Part shown: positions 1 through 13,600 of the stretch, piece after piece
How positions within the stretch are numbered: position 1 is the first letter of the stretch
Layout of the letters: every line of letters starts with the position of its first letter
From: Trichobilharzia szidati
Lineage: Eukaryota > Platyhelminthes > Trematoda > Strigeidida > Schistosomatidae
NCBI GenBank assembly: GCA_944472155.2
Contig: OX235277.1
Location: forward strand, 33,304,804 to 33,368,803
DNA: 64,000 bases
Reading direction: 5' to 3'
Position numbers and translations under genes: made by a program
Notes under the pieces: model-generated
What the model was told of the DNA's origin: nothing
Database searches by the model: none
What the model saw: only the letters and a program-made list of their open reading frames with translations

Positions 1-837
1 AACAGTTCGAGCACAGTTTATTACTGCTCATAGTTATATCAATGTACTCACGTGACTCTTTTGATGTAGTTGTGTTCTCTGATCTAGGTGGTTTACAAAT
101 CTCCGTTATATCTACTCACATGACTTCATAACTTGCTTTATATATTTTCACTGCCCTTCCCTGTTTCGGTCGCCATTATCCACATATCCGACATAGTTGT
201 TGCGTCATTTGGTTTGCACGTGTTTGGTGTTGATTAGATGAACAAAGATCCAGTGATTAACCTCCATCTTTACATCTAAATATATTACTCTTAAATAACT
301 TCACTCTATCCCACCGTACTGTGTGATTACATGTAAGTGAATGCATTGCGCTGACTGAGATTTTTTTCAAGTTATTTAACTTAATCATTCTAGGCCTAGT
401 TAAATTCCTATATTCCTATAATTGAAGTGTACCTGATCTACTGGTTTGAACTATGTGCAGTTGACCTCACAATCACTATATGGTATTTAGTAAATTATAG
501 TGTTTTTCTTAACTGGATCCGTCGAGTTCTTAGGCCGACAAAGTTTGTCTCTATGATTTAAATGTCACCGTAATGCTAGCCTTACGCAGGGCTTCTGATA
601 TTTATTATTCGTATGGTAGTACTACGGGGGCTTAGAATTCCTTGTTATTTGTACCATTTTCATTATTCAATTACTACTCTTATTTTCCTTATAGGTCTTA
701 ATACACTTTTGAATAAAACCTGGTAGATAGTTCATCACTGGCAATGTTTTATTTGCGTATTTAATTTCATTATTTAAATCTTCTGACTAGTTAGCCTCCT
801 GACCGGATTATCTAAACACTTAACTAAACCCATCTTT
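1..837. repeat. Left edge: repeat fragments, no exon found
   Basis: Bases 1-50 match the right-arm core of the palindromic element described at 4961. About 55-110 is a minus-strand scrap of the PLE family C 3' end. From 130 to 837 I see no coding exon or recognisable repeat; this stretch should be intron of the IQCH gene. Confidence 0.35.
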
Positions 838-1280
838 CGAGTTTGACCACGGATTGATATCAGTTAGACAATCATTGAAAACCAGGGAGTACTAGCAGCT
901 GTTTCATCTTAGTTTGGGGATCTTGGGCAGTACGCACTCATTGGGTTTCGGACCCAGGACGTTCCCGTTAAAATACAATCTCGTAGACCATTCAACAACT
1001 AGGACCTTCCTCCTCAATGTCCAACCCATGAATTCTAACTTCTACCAATTTGTGATTTTTAGCGTGACCACCAACCAGAGTCATCGGTGGGAACTTCATC
1101 TTCACTCCCAACTAGGTGGGTCTAACTGGTCACAACTTCTAACTAGAAATCCAGGGTTCAAAGCCTAGTGAGTGCGTACTGCCGGTGACTCCGAAACTAG
1201 GATGAAATGGCTGTCCAGTACTCCTTGCTAATTTATCACTGGATCTCTCTCTAACTGATATCAATCCGTGGTCAGACTCG
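838..1280. repeat. Palindromic tRNA-like SINE with opposed hammerhead-like motifs
   Basis: The ends are inverted repeats: 838-935 begins with GAGTTTGACCACGGATTG and the right end closes with the complementary CAATCCGTGGTCAGACTCG. Each arm holds a decayed hammerhead-type core, minus strand at 888-935 and plus strand at 1174-1222, with GTAC-type stem I and GTCC/GGAT-type stem II remnants. The interior reads as a tRNA-like head on the minus strand (B-box remnant near 945-960). Confidence 0.7.
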
Positions 1281-1349
1281 GAAAACAAATCAAATTCTTA
1301 CAAATCAACTCCTGAAAACCCATCTTTTCCGATTTCAGGTGAGAGTTTA

Positions 1350-1530
1350 AATATATGTAAAGCAAGTTATGAAGATGTGTGCAAATACTGATATGATTAT
1401 GAGCAGCAATAAATTGCGCTCATCTAAGTAGTAATATTATTGTATCGTTGACTCTGTGTGTTATATCAAATAAATTTATCTAATATGAAAATCTATTCTA
1501 CCACAATGTCCAAATTCTACACTTACATCC
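1350..1530 (+). repeat. Palindromic-element fragment
   Basis: Contains the right half of the element best seen at 4961-5185 and 62946-63114: a TGATTATGAGCAGCAATAAA core, a GTGTGTTATATCAAA stretch, then CTACCACAATGTCCAAATTC. Strongly diverged. It ends just before IQCH exon a. Confidence 0.5.
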
Positions 1531-1564
1531 TCTTTGTTTTTGTATTCATTTTGTTACACAACAG

Positions 1565-1676
1565 ATTGGCAAAATTATCCAAAGAGTATGAAAATAATTT
1601 TGAAAAGTTAACAACTGATATCTTATTGACTTGTATAGAAGATTCTCAAACAATTCATCGATTAATTTCTAAAGCG
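1565..1676 (+). CDS. IQCH: IQCH exon a (first visible)
   Basis: Acceptor TTACACAACAG precedes 1565 and donor GTTAGT follows 1676. Encodes a charged helical stretch starting LAKLSKEYENNFEKLTTD. It ends in phase 0, exactly what the IQ exon at 3272 needs. It enters with one leftover base, so at least one upstream exon exists outside the window or undetected in 1-1450. It is the weakest exon of the set, because the donor is not GTAAGT and the sequence is less distinctive. Confidence 0.72.
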
Positions 1677-4600
1677 GTTAGTTTAGCTGACTTTTACACT
1701 TCACTATTTCTACTTCTTGTTGCATAATAATGGGTGATTTTATAATGTTTAGAATGCTTCATTTCTAGCTCTGTTTAAGATTTTCCAGGTTGACATCATT
1801 ATTCCAAGTGACCGTTAGTATTCTCAGTGATTATTACTATTGTTCCTTTGGTTTCCGAGTGGAAAATAGGGTTTCAGCAGCAGCAGCAGCACGTTAGCGT
1901 TTCACTCTCTTTTATGCAGTTTTTCTTAGCTGGCTCCACGACTACCCGTAATCAATCAGTTCCTACGCATACGATCTTCTCCATGTCGTACCCGGACCCA
2001 TGCAAAGTCACTTTTTCTCACTCAATTTCCGTTCAAGAGTCTGATGGATAATGTCACACAAATATCTCCTCACTATATATATGTTCAATCTGTCTCCACT
2101 TTCTTCGGTGTATTTGTTAATCGATAGGTTATTGGTTGGTTCGCTACTTGTGAGGGCTCCTTGTTGTTAGTGCATTCTGGTTGTCTGATCTTCAGTATTA
2201 CCGAGTGAAGGAAGCTGTTGATCAAAGCCTACAGTAAGTAGTCTGTCTCAAATGCTTTTTGTGATACGCCAAGTCTCTGAACCACATAGAAGAACTAACT
2301 GACTTCACATTAGTGTTAAAAATACGAATTTTGTTTCTTATTCTGAGTGCGGCAGATTTAGACACTCCTTTAGGGCGGAGCTCATCAGCTGTAAATCCGA
2401 CTTTACAGAATTTGATTCAACTAAGAGGGCGAAATTAATTCAAACCATCCAGAAAGCGCCATACTTTCTTTCTTAATTGCGAATTGTGATATCAAGTGGA
2501 TCAAGTTGTGGTCTGAAAAATTCCGGTTTCCAAGAAAAACTGGTGGAATGCCACTTCTAGCTGTGACAATTGCAAATCGCACGTTCTGTTTAATACAAGT
2601 ACATTGGTCAAGCCAGGAAATTTTAAGTAAATTAAAAAATGTTTTTTAATACTGAATAGTATATAATGTACAAGTGGCTGCTTTTCATGCACTTTGGAAC
2701 GACATTGTAACATCTTGATTGATTTCTGCGGAATTACTTCGTTTCCAGCCAATTTTCTATGAATTAACTCTCGTGCATGATGACTAGCTTCGAAATCCAG
2801 GATGCGCATTTCGTCCTGTTGGGGACTGATCACCGGATGTACCAGTTTCCCTTCATTGAACAAATATTTCGTTCTATTTTTGAAATAGTCAGAGGTGTAC
2901 ATTCTAAAAATTTATGCAGGACTGTGAGCAGAGTCATGGGGTATCGGGGTATGAACACTGGCATTCTAACACATTAGGCAATGATCCAAGTGTCCTCCTT
3001 TTCGATCTCCTGAGAATTTCCTGGATGAATGTATCATGAGTCCCACAGAACATCTTTTGTAGCTAATCAATCATATTACTTTTGGGTTATCAGTAGTTTG
3101 AAGTTTTGCTTTAATAGCATTGACGTATTGAACACCTTCATTGTAGTTTCATTTTATTTTAAGATATCATAGCTGAGTTATATCTGGGCCTCTCGTGTAT
3201 TGAAAATAAAAATAGATTTATATAAAATGATTTTCAGTTATATTGATTTCTGATTAATTTGGATTAACTAGGGTTCTTCATTTCGAGGTCGTAATGGTCG
3301 TGATAGAGCTGCAATAAAAATTCAGTCAACTTTTCGACGTTTTCGAGCCCAGAAACAATACAATGAACAAAAGTAAGTTGGTAATTTTCACACTTCTTAA
3401 CACCAATTTGTATTCGTATGTGATAAGATGTATGAGCTGATGTCTGATTCGTGTTTGATGCTCTTGAGGTGTAGGTCTGATCTGTACATCTGTGCAGATA
3501 CACAAGGCTAGTTTGATATTTTGGGACTTGTATCATCTTCAGTCCCAGTGCGTTACCCCGATATTTAATAAAGAATGTATATATTGTGCGGCAGTTCTCT
3601 CCGTCTGACTTTATGGCGGCGAGACATTGCTGTTCAAGGTGAAAGTAATGAGGGTTTTTCGGTTGTATGCACCTCCGTTCAAAGTTTTATGTTAGACTTG
3701 GTGATAATAGCACTAATACTAAAGTTAGACGTAAAGTGTTGGGTGTGAAGGGAACGTTACCCGATGGGTGTGCAGGACTGCGTTGGCCAAAATGATTAGG
3801 AAATGTGTTACAGAACCACTGTCTTCCTTGATGGTCAATGTTAGCTGATATAAGATTTAGTTGGTTGGACAAGATGATACATATTTCATGTCTCACAAAG
3901 TTGGAGGCAGTCAATGAGTTGATAGAAGTGATAGTGAAGACAGGACTTCAGGCAAGCATAGAGAAGAAATTTCTGTTGTAGATATCCAGCAAATAACAAC
4001 AAATCTTCATCATCATCAACGGGAGAAATGTGAAGAAAATCGTTCCTTTCATTTATCCGACCTGGACAGTATTATTGCAGCTATAGGCGGTGCGAATAAG
4101 AATGTTGAAGCAAGCTAAACAGTTTAGAGAGAGCAAAATAGGCGTCAATTGCTCTGAAAGCAGCGTGGAGACCTACAATACTTAGCACAAAGAACAAGTC
4201 GGTGCTTCTATGTGAAACACGCACTTGTCCTGCTCATCATCAAAGTCAATTCTAACAAGTAGCTGCAGACTTTCATCAACAGCTGCCTTTGCTCGATACC
4301 GAAGTTCAGAGAGTCAACTGGAATGTGTAAGCAACAAGGAGATGTGGTAGACACCGAATCAAACTTGAACCTAACAAATATACAGAAACAAAAAGAGATG
4401 AATTTGAAATGTGGCGAATAAACCATTCAGTGACATCACCCATCATGCCTTCAAAATAAATCGGGGTGGCAGGCGATGAGTTGAGTATCAGAGGGTAACA
4501 TAAAAGTCATATTAAGAGAGAATGAAAGTTTTTGCGCAGAAATAAAGCCGCTATAAATTGACTGACTGACTGGTTTCAACACTGAACTTAGTACAGATGT

Positions 4601-7600
4601 GCAGCAGTTCGAGTTGCCACTCTTCCTCTCTCTAGCACACAAAGCGAGAGAAGAGAGTAGAGAGAAATTCAATAGAGAAAGATAATAAACAGAAATATGA
4701 GGCAAAAAGAATAGTAATATGTGAGAACATCAGAATTTTATTGGATATTATAAATCACCACAAAGGGTGAAGGCATTTGCGACTGCCACTGAGAACTATT
4801 TTGAGCCACATCACCAATTGTCTCCAGCCATTGGCTTTTATCATCCCGAGAACCCCATCCAGTAAGGAGGTCTCTACCTCCCTACATGACTGGCATAAAC
4901 TAACTGTTGTGTGTTTCATTGACTGATGAAGCCGTGTTTTGGTTTGACCGCCAATAGCTCCATTATGGAGAAGATTTTATTTTGATAAATCACACAGTGT
5001 TGTACAGTAATATTTACTGATGACGTTTCGAGCACAAACTATTGCTCATAATCATATCAAGCAATAGTTTGTGCTCGAAACGTCATCAGTAAATATTACT
5101 GTACAACACTGTGTGATTTATCAAAATAAAATCTTATCCATAATGGAGTTATGCTCTACCACAGTGCCCAAGTTTAATACTTATACGCCACTAGCTCATT
5201 TCGAACCTGATCCCATGTCAGTTAGCTAACACTAACCGTAGAGGAAGGCGATGGCTAGAAATGCGTGCGTAACACATGTTCGAACCATCTCAATCGGTGT
5301 AACTTCACAACCTCGCCGATTGATTTCCTCTCATTACCTAGCACTAGACCATTTTAAAACAAGCAATAAAGGTTAATAAAGCAGGATTTAATGAATTCAT
5401 CAAATTTCGGTAGAACTCGTCAGCTGAATACTCTACATACACGGATATATACTTTTGAAGTTACATTGGGAGATATAGGACTGATAAGTAAATAAACTAC
5501 ATTGAATTAATCATGCAGAAAGACAGGTGCGAATGTTTTTCCAGGTCATGTCCAATTAGATAAGGGGAGAGAGAGTATGGGAGATCAAAATTAAGATAAA
5601 TTGCATTACGCTTCAATTACATCATTTAGATAAACAATTAGACATTAGAGAATTTAACAAGAATTGCAACCAAAGCGATGTCAATAGTAATAGTTATAAT
5701 AACAGTAATAATAGTGTTGAAGTGAGTTAAGATAATGCTACTGATAAAGGATAGTTTTAAATGAATCAAGAATAATAATAATGAGAATAATAATAGTAAT
5801 AATAAAATAATAATAAGAGGTAGAATTGTAAATAAAACGTATTACCATGGTGGATTCAGAGTCACGACCATCTCCTTTTGTACACAGAGACCTGGTTTGT
5901 AAACTCGAATTGCACAAGCCTCTGCAATTGCAAGCATCTTCTTGTTTCTTTGTCTGCTGACAATGGTGAATGACTTGACTGCGTCGATATCATGCCCGTC
6001 GATATCATGACCATTGCCTAACCTCCATATTGCTCACCCCATTATACCGCCACATGCTACGGGAGATAGAGCGCAGATGCCTATGATCAAAGACAGCCAG
6101 CTAGCCAGGCTTTTCATGTAATCCACTTTCAATGACCATGTCTCACTCACAGCCATAAAGGAAGACAGACCAAACTGCTGAGCAGCAGTATACACGTCCT
6201 TTGTTTGACAGCCGGATATCATGTCTACGCCAGAGATGGAGTAAGTTGGCAGACATATGCCGAACGAGCCTTCTGTATCCGTGCTGAGATTTCGTCAGCA
6301 ATCAACCCACTTCCGCTGGTTGATTCAACTCCTCACACAAGTGGTGTGGTTAGCAGGCTCAGCCACCATTTCACTCCTGCCTATCTTTAAGCTAGGAGTG
6401 AGTCGATGTAGTCCAGTCCTGAAGCATCATCTTACATTTGACGGGAGCGAATCGCAAGCCAAACATTCTAAGATTGCTGCTTAAGGTGTTCGAAATTGAT
6501 GGTAGACAACGGGGTGCAATGCATGTGTGCTCCTGAATCCATATGTTCCACTGGGAACTCAAGGAATGGATAATATGAAGTAATGTGTAGAATAAAATAT
6601 ATTGTTAAGATATTGAAATGAAATGGATAGGTAACAGGTCTATAATAATGTTTAATATCCGAAGTTAATAGCGTGGCCCACCTTTAACCATGGTATTCAC
6701 GAGAGAGGTGATTTTGGATATTTTAGAGAATGTGGATGAGAAGCTAACGCTTCATGTATACAGGAAATTCAGTTTTTGGTTGTAGGACTATAAGAATCTT
6801 CTGAGACTTACCTTTGCTTTAAATCCCTCCATTCCTCTTTCTCCATCACAACAGAAATTCTCCATATATCGAAACAATTTCTAAAAACCTTAAGAATTTA
6901 TTAAAAGCGCCTGGTGGCCTGCTTAAATCACTGGGCTAACTAAACTGCTATCCAACACAACGCATTGCCTTTTCACTATTTTTTTATTGTTTTAACCATT
7001 CTATTGTGCTTTTGAGTCGTAAAAATGTGCTCGTGCGCAGTTTCGATTGGCTTTCAAACTACAGGTTAGCATTTCTTGGAGATGAAGCAAAAATGTCATT
7101 AAGGATTAGTGTATGCTTCAAACCGAACAGCGTTGTGTCACATGATAGACCTTATTCTCCTATTTTGCTTGAAGACACTGGATTAAGAGAAAATGTTACA
7201 CAAAAGATTTAGCTGAGAATTCTGTACATTGTGTAAACACGTTTTCCAGAATAAAGCTGCTGTTATTATTATTTACCGCTAAACAACTGTTTCATCCTAG
7301 TTTGGGACTTACCAGCAATGGAGGCTTATGATCCAACTAGGTATTGTCAAATTGAACTGGAGAAATTGGGTTTACGAAAGACAGGCATATCCACCTAGAT
7401 CTGGCAAGCAAACAATCTTGATCAATATGACTGATTTCGAAGTACTCATATCAATCATCAGCAGTATTCACCATTATGCTACTTTAAAACATTGTTTTAT
7501 TTTTTGGTTTCGCCATTGTTCTTTCCTATAGGCGTCTTCGAGGAGCAGCTGCTGTCATATCTGCTTCATGGACACGTTATAAAAAAATGAAAGAGTTGAG

Positions 7601-10600
7601 AGAAAGATTAAGTCAAGTTAGGAAACACTGTACAGAAGCATCAGAGAGGAGACTGAAGGTAAAACTGCGCACAGCTGCAATAACATGTTTGTTTACCAAT
7701 TTTCATAACACTGAATATGTATTTAAAACTACAGAGTATCAGGTAACTTTTCTGTTTTAATTAGGTAGTTTTATCGCTATACATGATCACAACCTGAATA
7801 AAATCTGTCAGATCAAGATCTCCTCATTTCTCCGGTGATTCTGCACGTACACTACTGAAAAAGGTTGAATTTAGAGGCAAAAAAGTATCCAGTGGTTCTT
7901 GGAATTCTTAAAAATCTTCATAAATCCACAACCAGAGAATTAATAAGTAGGATATTGTCAAATAGTTCGTTAACTTTTATTTTAAAATAATTAAATTACT
8001 ATTTGAGTAAACTAATTGTCATTGTTTTGTGAAAATCATCATACTGCGATGTTGAATGGTTGGAGAGAGTCGGCAAGAAATAAAAATAAAAGAGAACTAA
8101 CTTGTGATCGTGAACTTAGTCATAGGACAAAGTTGCCCACTGAGAAAATTATTTTAGGAATTCAGTTATGCCTCACATCTACTGTTTTTAAATTCCCGGG
8201 CAAAATATATAAACGGATGGGACCACTAATATCCCCTATCGTAGCAGATATCTTTATGAACAGTTGGAAATATATCGCTCTTAATACATTTAATCCTACT
8301 CCAAAAATATGGTGGAGATATGTGGATGACACTTTCACTCACAGTGTTAAAAACAGAACATATCTCTAGCTTCTTGACACATATAAACTCACTAGTAGAG
8401 GGAATGAAATTCACATTTGAATCGGAAAATAAACAAGGAGAATTAGCTACGTTAGATTGTAAAATAAAACGAACAGAAGAAGGTAAACTGCACACTAGTG
8501 TTTATAAAAAACCAACGCATTCTAATAGATACTTAGACTTTAATCCATCTCATCCGTTGTCTGTAAAGGTGGGCTTAGTTAAGTGTTTAACCTACCGAGC
8601 AGTAGCACTAAGTAGTCCAAAAAAGACGTAAATGATGAAATAAAGCAGATAGAAGAGGCGTTGGCATCAAATAACTATCCTATAAAACTCATTAGGAATA
8701 TCAAAACAGGTCAAATAAAAACAACGGTGAGACTAATAGTGATAACATAAATAAGAGAGAATATAAGGCATCTACAAGTTATACCATATAAGGAAGGGGC
8801 ATCTGAGACCCTACGTAGGACTCTCAATAAAGCAGGAATTAGGGTGGCATTCAAACCTACAAACTCACTCAGGGACAAGTTCTGTAGGTTAAGGGACCGA
8901 GTGGACCCAATTAAACAAAATTATATAATTTACAAAATACCTTGCAATGTCTGTGAAGTCAACAGCACAGGTCAAGCTAGTAGGTCGGGGATAGTCAGAT
9001 TGTCGAAACATAAGAATTTAGTTAAGTTTAGAATGGTTGGCCCCGAGAAGATAAGTAATTTAGGAAAAAGCTCAGCACTACATTGCACTGCATGCATTAA
9101 CACACAACCACACAATAGGGCGGGAGAGGGTTAAAATTCTAAAAAGCAATCTAGGTAGGTGAAGAGAGAGGTTGATTACTGAATCCTTGTTCATCGAGTC
9201 TACACCCAACATATGCAATAGGATGTAATGACTCATCACTCCTACCTGAAATATGGAAAATACTACTGTAACAACGGAAGACAAGGGCCAGGCAACAGAA
9301 CGTTTATTACGGAAAATCAACACGTATTTATAGATTTTGATGTACATTATTGTAGGTTAATGTTAGTAGAAAATACAGTCTGTTGATTGGTTGTTTCTCA
9401 CACAAAGTTAACCTTGCATCTCTTGTGGCTGTGTCATTTCATCTATATGTTAACTGTATCCTTCATGCATTTATTCCCCTTGATGAATTTGAATAAAGCA
9501 AGAACGAAAGTGGGTTGTGCAGAATAATGTGGTACCATCATTTATTTCGTAGGCTTCTCATCAGCTGCTTACAGCCTAAATACATAATGAGGTTTGCGTA
9601 CAGAAAAGTTTTAACATACTTGCAAATTTTTACATGTTGCCAGTTGACAAAAAGTTCCACAGTAAGTGAACAGTGCTCAGAAAATTGCGCTTATATAGTT
9701 TTTACACATGCAGTTCAAGTTTAAACAAAATAGATGTATGCATACAATGGTAAAGGAGTTACGTAATAAAGATGAAATATGAGTTAGATACAGAGTGACT
9801 AATAAATTAGGTAACAATGCACTGAGTTCAACTCAAATCATAGAAACAAGAGACAAGCAAAATTACAGAATATAAAAGGGGGTGAGGTTAAAGACAAAGA
9901 TTACGTAATCAGATGAGAGAATAAAGACATTCAGTTACCAGGGCAAGGAGAGATTAATAACTGCTTCTTTCTGAACACATAAATCTGGTTTCAAGCGTTT
10001 GATAGAGATTGCTTCGGCAAACTTGAGGAGAATAGAACTCCTTTGTCTATTGATAATTTTAAAGGACTTCTCGATTTCTACCTCATGACCCGTGTCGAGA
10101 AGATGTCTAGTGATAGCGCTGCTATAAGAGTTTGTTCCCTTGAGACGTAGGCTTCTTGGCACATGTTCAGAAAATCGGAGGTGTGCCCTTCTTTCTGTTC
10201 TCCCAATGTAACTGCTCCCGCAGATACACGTAAATTTGTATACACAGTTGGAGTTAACATGAGAAGGGTATCTATCGACTTTATTACGTAACTCCTTTAC
10301 CATTGTATGCATACATCTATTTTGTTTAAACTTGAACTGCATGTGTAAAAACTATATAAGCGCAATTTTCTGAGCACTGTTCACTTACTGTGGAACTTTT
10401 TGTCAACTGGCAACATGTAAAAATTTGCAAGTATGTTAAAACTTTTCTGTACGCAAACCTCATTATGTATTTAGGCTGTAAGCAGCTGATGAGAAGCCTA
10501 CGAAATAAATGATGGTACCATATTATTCTGCACAACCCACTTTCGTTCTTGCTTTATTCAAATTAACTGCATCCGCCTGTCCATCTTGACCTTGACCTCA

Positions 10601-13600
10601 ATTACTGTCAACCAATTTGGCTAGCAACCATCTCTCACCACACCACTACCAATGAAGTCAAGCGATGAAAGATAATGGAATTATGTAAACGAAGTTAGAA
10701 TGTTGTATGAGTACCTTGATATGATTATGGGCAGTAATAGATTATGCTCGAAATGTCATCAGTAAATATTACTGTGTGATTTATCAAAATAAAATCTTAT
10801 CCATAATGGAGTTATACTCTCCCACATTTATACTAATATCAAAAAACCTTGGACTTGCGTTTCGTGATTGCTGGTACTCGTCAGTAAGGTTTATCTGCAG
10901 CCTCAAAAGAACTGATGTTCCTACGCAGATCCGAATCCGAGCCACAAGTCAATGACGTTACCAGCAAGCTATTCAATTCTCAATTTACATTTTTCAGTGT
11001 GGTAGTTTGTGTTAAAGATTTAAGTATCAGAGGCAGTATCATTTCCTCAGAGATTCCTTATACACTTTTCTGACGAGTGCTAGATCGCACGGAACCTTGT
11101 TTCACGGCCTTCTGCGGATCGCTTCCAGTCATCAAAGTGTGCAGTGGTGGCTAATCTTCTAGTTTGGGGATCATTCTGTAAATTGGACTCATAGAATTCA
11201 GTCAGCAACCATTGTGTTTTGTATTTCGTAATAGACTGTGTGTAAACATCATCCGTATCTGTGTCACTTTCCACTCTAAGGAAAACTCTGATATATTCTA
11301 GTCCTATCAGACTTTTTAGATTAAAATGTCAATATAGTTCTCAGTAAAGATTAACTCTATACCTCAGTAGTGGTTCTCGGCAGAATGTTCACTGACCACA
11401 CACGTCATCCGGGTTTGATTCTAGGTTGACTCACTGCTAAGCTTCACTTAGCTTGAAGTAAACTCGGTAGAGGGAGGAGGTCTGATGTAAAGCTAGCAAC
11501 TTCATACTGTATAAAGAAACAACAAGACTACTACTGGAGCTTCAAAGCTGAAGTTTAAAGATTCATGTTCCACTTGGGAAGCAAAACAATGAAAAAGAGA
11601 TAAACCTGGGTTAGAAATGCATCAAAAATGCAAGAGTATAGTACATCTATTTCGTCACGGTTATGGAAGCTCTCTGACAATAGAAATTCATCGTTGAATC
11701 CAGAATTTGATTTCAGAATGTAGGTGGAACGTTACTTTACCTTTAAGTATTCTTTTCAGTCTTCTTATAGGTGAGATTTTATAGTGTTGTGATAGGTATG
11801 CATGAAATTGACCTTAAGCATTAAAATTAATAAAAAAAATGTGACACTCAGTTATCGATCTGCTCAGTCTATAGAATAAAAAATAACACATTAGTAACGT
11901 TATATACTACTGATATGAATGTATGAATAATTGGAAATCATTCATGTCAAACAGTAGCGCTCACCAGCAACTGTATCATTTAAAAATGATGATTTCGATT
12001 AAAAACATATTCAGACTGTTTGAGATTACAAGTCTTATTTTATAAAATTTTCCAAGGTATAATTGATTTAGCACTTCATTTTTATTTGGATACGGTATTA
12101 ATCGAATCTGTGATGGTTTGACCAAAACACGCCACCAATGCATGAAGCTTTGACTGTTGGTTTGAGCCACCTACCCGAGGTGCACACTATCTGACTGGAA
12201 TACTTAGGACTCTGAGAGTTATTGATTGGAGTCTGTTGATGAGATGTGTCGACATCATCTGCATTATGATGCAGAGTATTCGCTCTTTACGTCAATAATC
12301 TTCAATTAATTTTCTTTCTGCTATAGATCTCCTTTAACTGCATTAACGTTACATTGCTATTTTTAACTTTTGTGTGCTTTCTTAGAGAAGCGCAGATTGT
12401 AACTGTGGATTTTTGAGTAAAGTTCTATGTTGGTTTACCAGGTGATTCATAATACATAATTCTTATCAAATTTCTCATTCCTAAGCTGAAATTTATTACA
12501 GAATCTTAAATTATCTCAGTTGATGTCATTACGGGCAAACTTTCAATGAAAAATATTACGGAGCCATTACCTTCATTAACGGGTATTTCTGAATCGTCGC
12601 AGATTAGGTTGAAAAGGAGTTAGGGTAAATCAAACTGATACATTGCATCAATTGATGAAGATATATTTAATTCCTATGAACTCTCAGGTTCATTAAATTC
12701 TCTGTCTTCTATGAATTACGACTTTTGACAGGTTTTTTCATTCCATAAGTTTCCTTTTCCCTTATGTGTGCATTTATGAAGTTTACATCTTAAACTGTTG
12801 TACTTTTGTGCGAAATTCTACGTTAAGAATTTGGCTAAGTGCAGTTCCAACGTGTGACACTAAAATAAAGTGGGTTCGCAATGTTCAGAGTGGTACTTGT
12901 TATAAATCACAGTATTTATTTATATCACTTGTGAAGACTGATTCCCAAGTGTCGATTTTTAGGGATTTGATTGGTTGTCGTTTGATAATGAACTGACATC
13001 AGTTAGGGAATCACTGGAGAACCATTAGGAAGTACTGGGCAGCTGTTTCATCCCAGTTTAGGACTCTTCAGCACCCAGTGGGTTTAGGGTTAGGCGTACA
13101 CGTTGACCATTAAGGCACTGGGACCCGATTAATTGGTGTTTTAAATGTCGAACTTATTTCGTTACAAACCCATCAAGGATCATGGGTGAGCATTGTTGAA
13201 TAGTCAGAAACAAGGACGAAATAGCTGTCCAGTACTCTCTTCAGGTAGTAGTAACTGAAATTGTTTTCAATATAAAGTCTAACCAATTTTCTATGCTATA
13301 CTAAGTATTAAAAGATATAAAATGCACATTTCCAGTGTTTCATTTCACATTATATTCATGCTCATCAGTATCATAAGTTGAATCACCTCATATTTCCGTG
13401 ACTGTTAAGCGTCAGCGTTTCTCAGTATCTAAAAATGTAATCCAGCGATTATAATGCGTCATTTATTCATATGTGCTTGTGTGTATGCATAACTTCATTA
13501 CTATACATTATTTTTCTGAATTATTTTAAGGAACTCGGTAGTAACTGGGAACACTTTGAACAGAACAAACATGTTGTTATTCACCTGCCGTCTGCGAGTT

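Noticed and set aside
2501..2902. 133-codon minus-strand open frame
   Set aside because: Lies over an Sm-alpha-type repeat copy that recurs at 28590 and 31085; no splice or protein similarity.
5020..5140. Palindromic-element core (TACTGATGACGTTTCGAGCA and its complement) as a hammerhead
   Set aside because: CTGATGA on one strand and GAAACGTC on the other never fall on the same strand at the right spacing with a stem II; treated as a plain hairpin.
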